A stretch of 64,000 bases of DNA from Puffinus mauretanicus. Taxonomy: Eukaryota > Chordata > Aves > Procellariiformes > Procellariidae. Where the stretch lies: positions 3,038,001 to 3,102,000 of the forward strand of contig JAJKFH010003493.1 of assembly GCA_023333565.1 (NCBI GenBank), written 5' to 3'. Shown one piece after another: positions 1 through 11,376 of the stretch. The number at the start of each line of letters is the position of its first letter. Position 1 is the stretch's first letter. The translations under genes and the position numbers were made by a program. The notes below the pieces were generated by a model. It saw only the letters and a program-made list of their open reading frames with translations. It ran no database searches and was not told the DNA's origin.

Positions 1-360
1 GCGGGGTAAGGGGGAAAGAGGAGTTACGGTGAAGCGCTGGCTCCTGCAGCAGGCTGTGCTTGCCTGGCATCACTCCTGGCTCCGAGTCAGCTGATAGCTG
101 GGTAAAATTAGGTCACCTGCCAACATGTTCTTGAGTCAACATGCTCTTGGCTTTTAACATAAAATTTGAGGTTAGGTAAATAGATTAGCGAGAGAAAACT
201 GTCTCTGAGAACTAAGTGCTTGATGGAAGAAGGCGTGGGTGCCCTGATTTGGTTTTATACGGGTCCCCATGGTCCTAAGGAAGTCCTGGCTATGATCACA
301 GTTGCACATTTAGTCCTTCTGCTGTGGGAGAGGCCTCCACGAAATTCCTGCCGACTGGAA

Positions 361-600
361 GCTGCCACCTCAGGGAGTGAGGGGGCAGATACGCTGCCTC
401 CACGGGGGAGGCTGGCAGGGCTGGGTTTTCCAGCGCGATGTCGGTCCGACCACGCCACGGGGTGCTCTGCGGGGAGTGAGGTTTTCCTGCTCCCACGGCT
501 ACCTGAGCCCTCCCCGACAGCCGGAGAGGGGGGGTGCCCGGGGAGGCAGGTGGGTGCCCCCCACCGTCCCCAGCTGTGGGTGCAGCTTTTTTACCAAAAG
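361..600. other. GC-rich patch, borderline CpG content
   Basis: By hand count these 240 bases hold 73 C, 91 G and 14 CpG. That is about 68 percent GC with an observed/expected CpG ratio near 0.5, against AT-rich flanks. CpGs are densest at 430-475. This falls short of the usual CpG-island threshold of 0.6, so I call it a GC patch and not a promoter. No TATA box or initiator is evident. Overlapping open frames on both strands reflect the shortage of AT-rich stop codons. Confidence 0.6.
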
Positions 601-1270
601 TGAATGTTGTCCAAATAGGCACTAGCTGCTGTGTGAGGAAAACAGAGGTGAGGTTTCAAGTAAGAAGTGGGATTTTAATTCAGAACAAATGCAGAAGACC
701 ACAATATGTGTGGTATGTTCAGTACAGCTTTGAGGCTTAGCTGTCTTGTTTTTAATTATATCCTAATATGATAGCATGCCACATTATTCATGTTCTTAAT
801 AATGGCTTGTATTGTTTAAGGAGATGCAAGCAGAGAGACCCTGGGGATATACAAAGCTCAGACATTTTAAGAGTAGTAAGATTCAACTATTTCAAATGTT
901 TGTTTCTTTTAAAGTGGTATGTCTTTGCAGCATATGGAGTACCTCACGGTCCAGCCAAGAGGGATTTCGATGGGACTGTAGGAAGGATGAACAGGATTCT
1001 TAGCGCAAAATCAGGGATCCAGCACTGACATGTTCAATGTAGGCTGCTACAAGATGTTTTACAAAATGTTTCTGGATCATCATTAAGCAGAAAACTTGCT
1101 TGAGTGTTACTTGCTATGAATAAAAATGACTTACCCCTGGCAGGTTTGATATGATTACTTTACAAATCAACCAAGGGACTGACAGTCACGTTTATGAGAG
1201 AAATATATCTGGAGCTAGAACACAATACTCTTAATGGTATTTGCTGAGGAAAGTTTTGTCTGCAAACTGC

Positions 1271-1290
1271 TTTTTTTTTTTTTTTTTTTT
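1271..1290 (+). repeat. T20 homopolymer
   Basis: An uninterrupted run of 20 T, among the longest homopolymers in the window. No retroelement body is recognisable on either side, so I do not call it a tail. Confidence 0.95.
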
Positions 1291-4200
1291 AACACCCTTA
1301 TTTAATTTCACTGTAACATGAATGAATTCCTGGAGGTCCTAGTGTCCTACCTCCAAGCTGTATGCCCTGGTGAACAGGGCCTGCTCTGTGATGCTGTAGA
1401 ACAGGGATAGTCTCGAGTAGCTTATCTGGCAACAGCATGGAAATGAATCCAAAAAAAGATTATGTTGTGCTAGGATTTAGAAAAGAAGAACAGATGAGAA
1501 AGGATTGGAAGAAAAGTCAGGAAACAATTAACTGGGCTAAGTGATCACAGAAGGAAATGTTCAAAAGGAGGTGGAGATGACTGGATGAAAAAAACTGTAT
1601 TAGTGGGAGAGGACATCCAGTAAACTGGAAGAAGAAAGAGAGAGGGTCGAGGGAGAATGCTGCTAGTGTGTACCTCCAGTGATAGCAAAATGACACATTT
1701 TCATACCTCACTGCTCTGTCTGAGCCCTTTTTAGAGACTGCATACAAAAGCCTTAGCCTGTTAAGATATGCACAATCCAGGATCAATATTGCACTCACAG
1801 CTAGGGCCAAATCCTGTTTGCCTTACTTTCCTGAATAGTGCCATTGTTTAGGCAGAATTTGGCTGCAATATGTTATTTAATTTTATGGATCGCTGATTCC
1901 TCTTGAACAAGGAGACTGAACGCCAAGGAAAGAGGAGTGGGAGAATCTCAGTGGGAATTAGAAAATAATCAACAGCTTGAGCTCCTGTATGGTAAGGCTC
2001 ATTTTTCAGACCCGCCTTAAACCATAACTCCATGCCTGCATGTAGTGATTACCAGTGATAGCTGTTTCTTCATCCAGTTTGGAGGAAAGCATCATGTGTC
2101 TGCTTAACAATAGCAGATGCAGACTGGGATAACAGTGTGTATAGTCTAGATCGAACTTTAAAAAAAAAAGTATTTTTATTATGATTGGCGTCTTAGCATG
2201 GCTCCAGGATCTAGTTTCCTGAAAATCACAAGAGTCGACCCTGGTCAAAGTATAGAGTCGGGTACAGTGATTATTTCCTTTACAGGAAACAGTTTTAAAA
2301 TAATAAACTAACTTACCCCAAAACTTATATGTAGTAGCAGTTCAATATTTCTTCCCAAGTTTGGATGGTAGTTTGGCTATCAAGCAAGAGATCTCACAAA
2401 ATACGCCTGCCAGATGATACTAATTATCTGTAATTATTTTTCTCTTTTAATTTAAACATTAAAGTATCTGATTGTACCCGTAAAGGACTTATACCTGCGA
2501 TGACTTAATTTTGTAGTGCAGACTTGCATCTACCTTTTTTTTGCATAAAGAATGCAAATGAAAATGGGCCTGTGTTTTGAAAATTTGCCTGAAATAGTGT
2601 ACGAGTTATTTCATTGTCTAGGAATGGAAAATATTACAATGCCACAATAGTCACATACGAAGTATCAACCCTGCATAATGGTACAGTGCTTACACAGGGC
2701 ACCAAAATTTTTTCTAACCCCTTGCAATACATCTTGGAAGAGTGGAAGGGCATAACTCTTCCAGTTGGTCCCGGCATGAAATCCGAGAACAGGAGAGAAA
2801 CTGGGAATGAATCACAGTTTATGTTATAAATATGAGACTGATAATGACTCAACTGGCAAATTTCAGAGTGCAGTTTTATGCTGAATGGAGAATGAGTGTT
2901 GCTGAGTAGACCACTTGTGCATCTGCTTAGTCAGCTTACAGAAGAGTTGTGGTGTGACCATGGTCTTGGCTTGAGACAGGCGGGGTCTCCAGTGTTGTGA
3001 AAGTGGATCCATTTTGCAAGACAGGAGGTTCTAATCCTCTGGCATCATCTTTTGGAGGCTGATCCAGCTTATTCTGCAGATAATGGATATTTATTTCTTT
3101 CTTGGCTTTTAAGGAAATAGGACTGGTTCTTTGGCGTGTGATAGAGACAAAACTCTGCACTTCTGGAGGTTCCTGTGGTTAAAGTGGTGTGAGGTGCTCA
3201 AAAATAAATAAATCTTTTTTTGATCTAGTTTGGTCTAAGAAAGCCTCTGTGAATCTGTTAGAGGAGTAGGAGTTGCAGAAATTAAAATGTATGCAGGCTA
3301 CAGGGGGACTGAAGGGAAAAAACACCTTTGATTCAAGTGCAATTATTATTGCTAAAATATCAGACATTTATATTATGCAATACTTCTATAGTATTTTAGT
3401 AAATAGCATTTCATGTGAAGACAGGGAATGCCCTCTGCCTCATAAGTCTGCAGCCCTAACTGAATGATTAATGAAATCAGAGTCTGGGTATTTAACTATG
3501 GATAAAAATGATAATGTGCCAGCTTGTGTCTTGGGATAATGGAGGCAGACTAGTCCTGACAGTCACCCAAAGGGATTTCATTTCCCAGATATTTAATCCA
3601 AGCCGTTTTGTGCTCTGGTCTGCACACCATTATATTTCAATGCAACATTATATAGCAAAGACATTAACTTCTTAGAAGGTACATCATATGTGATATGTTT
3701 TTCATTCACAAGAGCCACAGGACAGCACCAAAATGCCATGTTGTGAAGTTTGGCTGTCATGACCAATTTGTAGAATGAAGTAAGTATCTACTTTATTTCT
3801 TGTAAATCAAAATCAGCAGTGAAACCTATTTATTGCCATAGGGACCATATTTAAAATTCCGGGAGTTGCTCAGTTGATTAATTTGATCTGGGAAGTTTAC
3901 AGACCTCTTGAATAGTAAGTATCATCTTAGTAACAAAAAATATAACTTTGATAGGGAAACGTGATATAAAAACCTCCAACAAATCAGGTTTCTGAGACAT
4001 GATCAAAATCACATCAGATAGAAGCTGAATGAGATGATGATCTTACACTGAGAATAACAGTACTATCTATAGCTCCTCACTGTGACTGTCTACCTAGCTA
4101 AGGACTCTAAATAGCACATAATTATAACGTATAATTGTTTCTCTACATTATTATTCTGTATAGCATTTGAAAGATAACGTATTCACCCATTTTTTCAACA

Positions 4201-4779
4201 CATTCCTGGATTCAGTGTAGGCCTCAGAAGCATGAGAAGACACTCATAGTCTCCATACAAATTGGCTAGCATATTAAAAATAACTCATTTAATAGGTTTT
4301 TAACTTAATATAAAAAAGCTGTTCTTTATTTTAAAATATGTTTTCTGATAAAGGAGCTCAATAATGTGTAATTTCATTCTAGTAAAGTTTTATGAGAATA
4401 GACATTTTCTGTTTTAAATTATATTAGTCAAGATAGCTGGCTGAAGCCTCCAGTGCGAGATGGGGGAGAGAGCAGAACAGGCTGCTGACAGTTACCAGCT
4501 CAGCAAAGCTATGGAAAAGGCCAACAGCAGTATATTTAGGAACCATAGCTCCCTCCAAAAGAGAAGTGCTTTTGCCAAACCATCAGAGCCCAGGCTTCTA
4601 TAGCTCATGTTTTACTTGCTTCTCTTATTTCCCATGGGGAAAGACACACATCCCAAATTCTTTCATTTGTGTGGTTCTTACCTTTTTTTTATGCCTCAAT
4701 GAGATGTGGAGGACAGGAAGGAGATCTTAACTTCCCCTCCTTAAACAAAATACACCTCCTCCCCTTCCAAATATCTACT

Positions 4780-4784
4780 GCAGC
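4780..4784. repeat. Target-site duplication, left copy (GCAGC)
   Basis: The five bases GCAGC directly precede the TG that opens the LTR at 4785. The same five bases follow the closing CA at 5963-5967. Five-base duplications are typical of ERVL-like (class III) integrations, so this supports a single intact LTR insertion. Confidence 0.85.
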
Positions 4785-4965
4785 TGTGGTGGGTTGACCT
4801 TGGCTGGATGCCAGGTGCCCACCAAGCCGCTCTATCACTCCCCTCCTCAGCTGGACAGGGGGAGAAAAAACTATGACGAAAGGCTCGTGGATCGAGATAA
4901 GGGAGAGATCACTCACCAATTACCATCACGGGCAAAACAGACTCGACTTGGGGAAATTAGTTTGA

Positions 4966-4971
4966 TTTATT
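4966..4971 (-). terminator. Polyadenylation signal AATAAA in LTR
   Basis: The plus strand reads TTTATT, which is AATAAA on the LTR sense strand. It lies about 180 bp from the LTR 3' end and far downstream of the TATA-like box. This is where the R/U5 boundary signal is expected. Confidence 0.65.
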
Positions 4972-5239
4972 ACCAATCAAAATCAAGTAGGGTAATAAGA
5001 AATAAAACCAAACCTTAAAACACCTTCCCCCACCCCTCCCTTCTTCCCGGGCTCAACTTCACTCCTGAATTCTCTACCTCCTCCCCCTCAGCGCTGCAGG
5101 GGGACGGGGAATGGGGGTTGTGGTCAGTTCATCACACGTTGTCTCTGCTGCTCCTTCCTCCTCAGGGGGAGGACTCCTCACACTCTTCCCCTGCTCCAGC
5201 CTGGGGTCCCACCCACAGGAGATAGTCCTCCATGAACTT

Positions 5240-5642
5240 CTCCAATGTGGGTCATTCCCATGGGCTGCAGTTCTTCACGAATTGCTCCAGCGTGGGGCCC
5301 TTCCACGGGGTGCAGTCCTTTAGGAACAGACTGCTCCAGTGTGGGTCCCCCACGGGGTCACAAGTCCTGCCAGCAAACCTGCTCCAGCGTGGGCTCCTCT
5401 CCCTCCACAGGTCCATAGGTCCTGCCAGGAGCCTGCTCCGGTGTGGGTTTCCCATGGGGTCACAGCCTCCTTCGGGCGCATCCACCTGCTCCGGCGTGGG
5501 GTCCTCCATGGGCTGCAGGTGGATACCAGCTCCACCATTAACCTCCATGGGCTGGAGGGGGACAGCCTGCCTCACCATGGTCTTCACCACGGGCTGCAGG
5601 GGGACAGCCTGCCTCACCATGGTCTTCACCACGGACTGCAGG
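5240..5642 (-). repeat. Nine-unit degenerate tandem array inside the LTR
   Basis: On the plus strand a core resembling CTCCAGCGTGGG recurs at 5240, 5285, 5334, 5382, 5436 and 5489. Weaker versions follow at 5530, 5572 and 5614. Spacings are 45, 49, 48, 54, 53, 41, 42 and 42 bp. The last full units, 5559-5600 and 5601-5642, form a nearly identical 42-bp tandem duplication. The array lies between the TATA-like box and the polyadenylation signal on the minus strand, so it would be in the transcribed leader. A minus-strand frame stays open for 126 codons across 5252-5632, and in it the 42-bp duplication appears as a repeated 14-residue block. No function is known to me. Confidence 0.85.
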
Positions 5643-5775
5643 GAATCTCTGCTCTGGCACCTGGAGCACCTCCTCCCCCTCCTTCTTCACCAACCTTGGT
5701 GTCTGCAGGGCTGTTTCTCTCACAGATTCTCACTCCTCTCTCTGCTGCTGTTGCGCAGCAGTGTTTTTCCCCTTC

Positions 5776-5785
5776 TTCAATATGT
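5776..5785 (-). promoter_or_regulatory. TATA-like box of the minus-strand LTR
   Basis: The minus strand reads ACATATTGAA here, a degraded TATA-like element. A CCAAT box lies about 80 bp upstream at 5862-5866, also on the minus strand. Together they are consistent with a retroviral U3 promoter. Present activity cannot be judged. Confidence 0.45.
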
Positions 5786-5861
5786 TATCCCAGAGGCGCT
5801 ACCACCGCCGCTGAAGGGCTCGGCCTTGGCCAGTGGTGGGTCCATCTTGGAGCCAGCTGGC

Positions 5862-5866
5862 ATTGG
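5862..5866 (-). promoter_or_regulatory. CCAAT box of the minus-strand LTR
   Basis: The plus strand reads ATTGG, which is CCAAT on the LTR sense strand. It sits in presumed U3, about 80 bp before the TATA-like element. Confidence 0.45.
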
Positions 5867-5962
5867 CTCTATCGGACATGGGAGAAGCTTCTAGCAGCTT
5901 CTTACAGAATCCACCCCTGTAGCCCCACATCTACCAAAACCTTGCCATGCAAACCCAATACA

Positions 5963-5967
5963 GCAGC
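5963..5967. repeat. Target-site duplication, right copy (GCAGC)
   Basis: Identical to the five bases at 4780-4784 on the other side of the LTR. It directly follows the terminal CA. Confidence 0.85.
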
Positions 5968-6510
5968 TCGGTCCTTCCCCCTTCCTGACCCCTGTCATTT
6001 CCCATCTGAGGTGAGAAGCTTGAGTCTAGGGCAGCTCTCCTTTCTGCAGAAGCTTCATATATGAGGGCAAATAAAAGCAGAGCTATCTCAGCTTTCCCTT
6101 GAAAGGAAAAACTAAAAACCCAAGGGCTTTCACAGCCAATTCTTGTTCCCCCTTTGGTGGGTAACTGAGTTTGGTTTCACACTCCCCTTTTCTGACTGAG
6201 GGTGGGATGAAGGCTGGCAGGCTGGGCTCTTCCCTGTGCCACAAAAGCAGGACCTCTCAGCAGTGAGTGTGTCATAAAATCAAAGTAATTAATGTGTGAG
6301 AATAGTAAGGTAAGGTAGGAAAATGATCATTAGTTTGTAGATGAGCCAGTGCTTTTCACAGGTATATTGAAGGAGTACTCTGTCTTACATGTGAGAACTT
6401 GGCCTTCTGTGTAAACTGAAATGATTTTATTATTTTTTCACTGAAGTTAATTGAAAATCAGAATAAAATATCATATTGGCCTTTCCTGGCTTTCTTTGTA
6501 TGTGAGTGCG

Positions 6511-6530
6511 TGTGTGTGTGTGTGTGTGTG
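6511..6530 (+). repeat. (TG)10 microsatellite
   Basis: Ten uninterrupted TG units, extended upstream by imperfect TGTGAGTGCG. A likely length polymorphism between individuals. Confidence 0.95.
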
Positions 6531-8101
6531 TACATGTGCACATCTTAAGCCGAGAGAAAACCTCACGGTATCGGTGAGTGAGTTTTATTTACAATTTATA
6601 TCCAGTCTCATTCCATTCCTTGCTCCAGCTGTATGTTGCTAGCAACTAAGGAAATATTTTCAGCTGTCTTTCACAGAATAGTGATGGCCTGTAGCTACCC
6701 ACGGATGCTGTGGTTAAAGCTCTGTACGCCAGAGTGGCTCAGGTGCCCCTTATAGCCTGGCACAGCACCAAGCGCAGACGCAACAGAGGTGATTGCTCTT
6801 GGCATATTTAAAAGAAGTAACAACACTCTCAAATATTGTTTGGTATCATGGAATAAAGGTGTGACTAGTGTGTAAATGTTGGGATTTTCTCTTCTGCATA
6901 TCAGACCTTTAAATTTCAGAGTCCTTACTGTCTGTAGGGACAGGTGCCATTTTGTGAGTGAGGGTTTGATACTGTGTGTTACGAAGGCAACACAGAATGA
7001 TTTACTTTTTCCCCACTCTAGTCTTTTTCCCCTTCATCCAAAATAAATCATTCAGCGTGCAAGTGTAAATTTGCTGTTTGCATACAGAAGCATATGCATG
7101 CACTATCATGTTATTATTTAAGCACATGGCAGCCCACGCCAGGAAATGTGATAATTGACGGGTGTGACATATTAACTTCCACTGGTGGGAAATGGCTCAG
7201 AACCAGTTCAGCTGCTGGCTGAAGTGAAATCCCAGCCCTGGTAGCAGTAGGGGCTGTTACTGTCTGAAGAAGGAAAAAACCTGTTGCTCTTTCCAAGGGG
7301 AAGGGAAAGGAAAGCTCTGTGAGCTGGTTCATTCTCTCCTTCATTTGAAAAGAAGGAAAACAGGTAATTGTTCAAGAAATTTAAGCCTTATTTCTGATAT
7401 TTCTTGCTAGAATTGGTGGGTGGATCTAAGGCCTGTAATTAGCCCTCATTTGTTTTCCCTTTTACATGGAGTCTGTGCTTTATTGTTTCTGTGGGTTCCC
7501 AAACGCTTGTCGCATTTTGTAAATTGAAGATAGGTTTATTTTCATGTTGACAATGTATAAACAATTAAAAAACCCTTTAAAGTACTAACAATTCTAATTA
7601 ATAAGTACGAACAGAATATTCTCAAGGTGTCGTGATCACTTTCCAGAATTTTGTTTCTCTTTATGTATTTTTAGGACTTCATGTGCATATAATGGTGTTG
7701 GAAGGGGTCTACGTAAAGTGATAAATCTGGCAGTTCCCCATGCGGCTATGTGTCCCACAATGTGCTACGTCCACGTCCACTGGGTGAATTAATCTGTCAT
7801 CCAAATGATTACATATCTGTGTGTGTTGCAAGAAATTTAACTAAGCAACTTCTGCTCTAAAGAGCAGAAACATCCAGAAAGCTTTAAGCTAGAGGTGGGA
7901 AATTAGAATTAATCAGATGATGATAGAGAAATTAATGACTTAGCTGTTCTAGCACTCACGTGTCTTCTCAGTCAGCATGGAAATAAAGTGTCAGGAAGGT
8001 TTTGAAATGTCTGAAATCTGACAGAACTGAGATTGAGGTGAAAGTTGGTTTTGTAAGCTTTTGCTACCCCCCTCCCTCATCTTTCTAATTGCTGCTTCAT
8101 A

Positions 8102-8134
8102 GTGGTTTTTTTTTTGTTGTGGTTTTTGTTTGTG
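8102..8134 (-). repeat. Pure G/T tract (A/C on minus strand)
   Basis: 33 consecutive bases contain only G and T, with T runs broken by GTTGTGG. Read on the minus strand it is an A-rich tract with scattered C. It resembles the tracts at 11328-11376 and 16295-16380. Confidence 0.85.
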
Positions 8135-11100
8135 AGGTTTTTTTTTTAAATAAATTATGATAGTGTACAATATGGCTTTGGGAAAAAACTGTGCTAGCAG
8201 GGTCTCTCCCTTCACTTAGAGGGAACACCTCACAATTTCCTTTGCCTAGGTTGCAGTAGAGCAATTAATAATAGCTATCATATTGATTTTCATGCAAGTT
8301 TTGAGCACCTAGGAACAGGTTTAAAACCAAAAGGCTGCTTTGCATACTTAGGTTGATCCAGCAGCCACCGCCTGCAATAAATTTCATTAGCTATAATGTG
8401 GGTTGAAGTTGAACTAACAACTTAATGATGTCATCTCGTATCATTACCAAACTCTGAGCTACTCGGACTTTCTTTCTGTTAGCAAAATTACTGAATACCG
8501 GAATTAAAATCTGGTTGTTTTTTTTTTTAAGTAGCCTTTGTCCTCACTAAGTCTAATTTTCTTCTTGCAAACTAAAGCATGGATCTGGTTTGCTTTTGTT
8601 CAGGGGTTCATTATATTCCAGACTATGAAAGAACTTCAGCAAGTGTGGCAAAAATATTGCCCAAAAGTTAATTGCAAGGTACTTTTTGTTATTGTAGTGT
8701 TATGGTTCTTTTTCCAGATATTTATATGAAAAGTTTATCAAATCCTAGATACTCGCAATAAACAATGGGCTGAAAATTATTAACTGGAAATATATAGCAA
8801 ATCTGCAATTGAGAGGCATTAATGAGGGTCAAGATTGACTAGTGAGCTATTTACTAAAAACTAAGAAAATAATCTATGTACATAGCGTAATACTTAACTG
8901 AACCGTCCTACAATAATGAGTCCGATCAGCTTCTCATTTTTCTCAGTTCAGTTTCTGAGTTTGGGCTACTTACATTTCTGAAGAGAAGTAAAGAAGTTAG
9001 TTAATTTGGGGTTTTTTTTTTGTTATGAGGCAAGAAAGGATCTGTTTTAGATAAATTACAGAAAATTGCAGACTTGAAACTTCATCTCTGTTGCAAAGTC
9101 TGTGAACCTTAATCATGTCATTTTTAAAAAATATTGCTACACTCTCTAGTGCAGATTGCCTGTTAGTAATTAGAGAAATTTCTTTTTTACTTACGTGAAA
9201 TTGGCAATAGTAAAAACTGAGTTAGGCTTCTCCCCTCTTTTTTTATTCTGCAAACCAAAGTACTATGCATGATGAACAGTTTTTAAAGGCTGAGCTCCTG
9301 TTTTAGGATCAGTCATCCCCTTAAACACCTACAGTCCATTTACCAAGTGAAATAACAGAGTAAAAATAAACTCATGACCCTGAAAGCATTGGTGGCTGCA
9401 GAAAGACTTTTAGCCCTTTAAATTACAGGTTGCAGAAACATTACACTGAATCATTTGATCCTTAAATTGCTTTCTAAATTCTGGATGCCTTGCATCAAAC
9501 ACTAACTCCCAGCTACCAGAGAGATCTTGATGTAAAGCATGATGGCTAGTTAGTTATAACTGAGTTTGCTATGAAATAATAGAAAAGCTTGTCTTTGAGA
9601 GAGCAGGAAGAAAACCTGACTGTAAGAAAACGTTTGTGAAGTGTCTATTCTTCTGTAATCAGTAGTCTAGCTTTTTCTACTTTGTTTGTTGTTTTGCTGA
9701 ATCTCTGTCTTTGTACAGGCAGTGTCAGATCTGGTACACACATCTATCTGCTAGCACACTTCGTAGATATAATCCTAGCTTCCTCAAAAGAGAATTTCCT
9801 GGAGTCTCACTCACCCCATAATATATACTGCGCTTTGTAGTGCATGAAATCCAGGGGTCACAGTAGTCAGCTGTGCCCTGAGTGGACCAGATCAGTGTTT
9901 TGGGTGGGGAAACCTCCTTTTGTGTATTCAGTCAGAAGCATTAGAATAGGTTAGGAGCCAGGGATATGTCATGTAAATGAACTCAAACAGCTCTACTACC
10001 TATTATGTTCACAGTTTCCTTCTATTCCGAGGGGCCTCATTGGGTCTAGGAATTAGTACAGCCCTAGGGCTTCTCTATTTGATTAACCAGAGCCTGGATT
10101 TGTTAAACTCCCAGACATGCTGCAAAGTCCTTTTTCCTTCCTGGAAGCCTTTGAGTAAGGATTCAAAGGTGAAAGGGTTGGAGGTTAAAGTTCTGACTCT
10201 TCTCTCCTCCAAACCCCTTCCCTTCAAGAAGGGAACAAAACAAATCATTTAAGCATGTGCCTATCTAACTCAGTATTGCCATCTCTCATATGTTTTGTGT
10301 TGATCTTAAGGCTTTAGCTGTGGGAACTGAGATTCAAATGCTCAGCTTTAAATTAAAACCCAATTCTGTAGTCCTTATGGTTCTGGACTACAGCTTGAAA
10401 ATATGAGTCCAAGGAAAAATAATATCTTAAGGAAAATACTGCCCCATTACTTTGGAACATAAATCTTGACTCAAGATTTTTTGAATACCTGCATTTGGCA
10501 ATATTGCCAACAGAAAGCATAGGATTACTTCAGTAAAATTAATGGGACTTAACATATGTTTTATAAAACTTACTGAGTTGGGGTCTGAGAATGACTTGTG
10601 GACAATTTTACGAAAATGTGACATACTACTCACAGGAAAGTTGGCTAACTGGAAAAACTAACTGCATTTTTGTACTGTGAGCATAATCCTTTAAACTGTA
10701 TTCTGCTATTGAGGGGCTGTGATGATTTGGAGACTTTACTACACAGAAGATCAAACTTCTGACTGCTGTCATGAAATTGCTGTGTGATGGAGTGTTGTGT
10801 CGTCAGTGGTGGTCACAGGGAATGTGTTGCATGTTTATTGACCAGGAACAGCGTAATTTTCAAAAATGTAATATATTTAGGCAAAGAAATCCTTGGATAA
10901 TGACTCAGATTTAAGCTGTGGATTTTAATATTCCTCCTAGGATTTTTCTCTCTCCTCTGCCTGTGAGGAGGAGGTAGGGAATTGAACAAGGTGGAGTAAT
11001 GGATGAGCGGAGTACTTTGTACTTGGCAGGGTTTACAGTCTGGGGTTGTATTTTTCCTTTCTGCAGCATACCCCCTAGGGAAGATGCCTGTATGCAGAGT

Positions 11101-11327
11101 GTTCAATTATCTAAGCTGTCAGGAACATGCGTGTTGTCAAAATGTAGGCTTGCAGCAGATTCCTGGTGATCTTTGCAGATGGCCCGGGTCTCCTTCTCAT
11201 ACCTTTAGCTTAAGCACTGGATTAATCATTTCAATCATTCACCCTAAATGGGGTAAATTTGAGTGGGTGTAAGAGAGAGAGGTAAATTGCATAGGAAAGA
11301 GCGAAACTATTGTGGAGGTAGGGTTGC

Positions 11328-11376
11328 TGTTTTGGTTTGGTTTTGTTTTGTTTTTTTTGTGGTGTTTTTTTTTTGT
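11328..11376 (-). repeat. Pure G/T tract (A/C on minus strand)
   Basis: 49 consecutive bases contain only G and T. GGTTTGG and GTTTTG blocks lead into T-runs broken by GTGGTG. No retroelement body is recognisable beside it. Confidence 0.9.

Larger units (their letters stand above)
1..4784. other. Unique non-coding DNA
   Basis: No supported gene. Open frames here are under about 130 codons, overlap one another on both strands and show no recognisable domain. The sequence is mostly AT-rich, with a GC-rich patch near 361-600 and a T20 run at 1271-1290, both listed separately. The segment at 2614-2829 is an open frame of 71 codons preceded by a plausible AG acceptor, but it resembles no family I know. 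It is best read as intronic or intergenic sequence. Confidence 0.7.
4785..5962 (-). mobile_element. Solo LTR of an avian endogenous retrovirus (ERVL-like)
   Basis: A 1178-bp element starting TGTGGTGGG and ending CAATACA on the plus strand, with TG...CA termini and a perfect 5-bp target duplication. I recognise it as a common bird LTR type, but cannot name the family without a search. Orientation is minus: read that way, a CCAAT box (5862-5866) and a TATA-like stretch (5776-5785) precede an AATAAA signal (4966-4971), giving the order U3, R, U5. No primer-binding site, polypurine tract, gag, pol or env sequence lies on either side. It is therefore a solo LTR left by recombination between two LTRs of a provirus. 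The presumed R region is long, about 800 bp, and carries a nine-unit degenerate tandem array. Plus-strand frames of 220 and 241 codons across it are by-products of its GC-rich repeats. Confidence 0.9.

Noticed and set aside
361..600. CpG-island promoter
   Set aside because: Hand-counted CpG observed/expected is about 0.5, below the usual 0.6. No core promoter element or following gene is visible.
5232..6064. Plus-strand open frames of 220 and 241 codons
   Set aside because: They lie antisense across the LTR's GC-rich array, overlap each other in different frames, and the second runs beyond the LTR end. They show repeat-derived composition and no protein family.
6001..6260. Further LTR or proviral sequence beside the first LTR
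   Set aside because: The perfect target duplication at 5963-5967 ends the insertion, and the following sequence has no polypurine tract, primer-binding site or retroviral frame.
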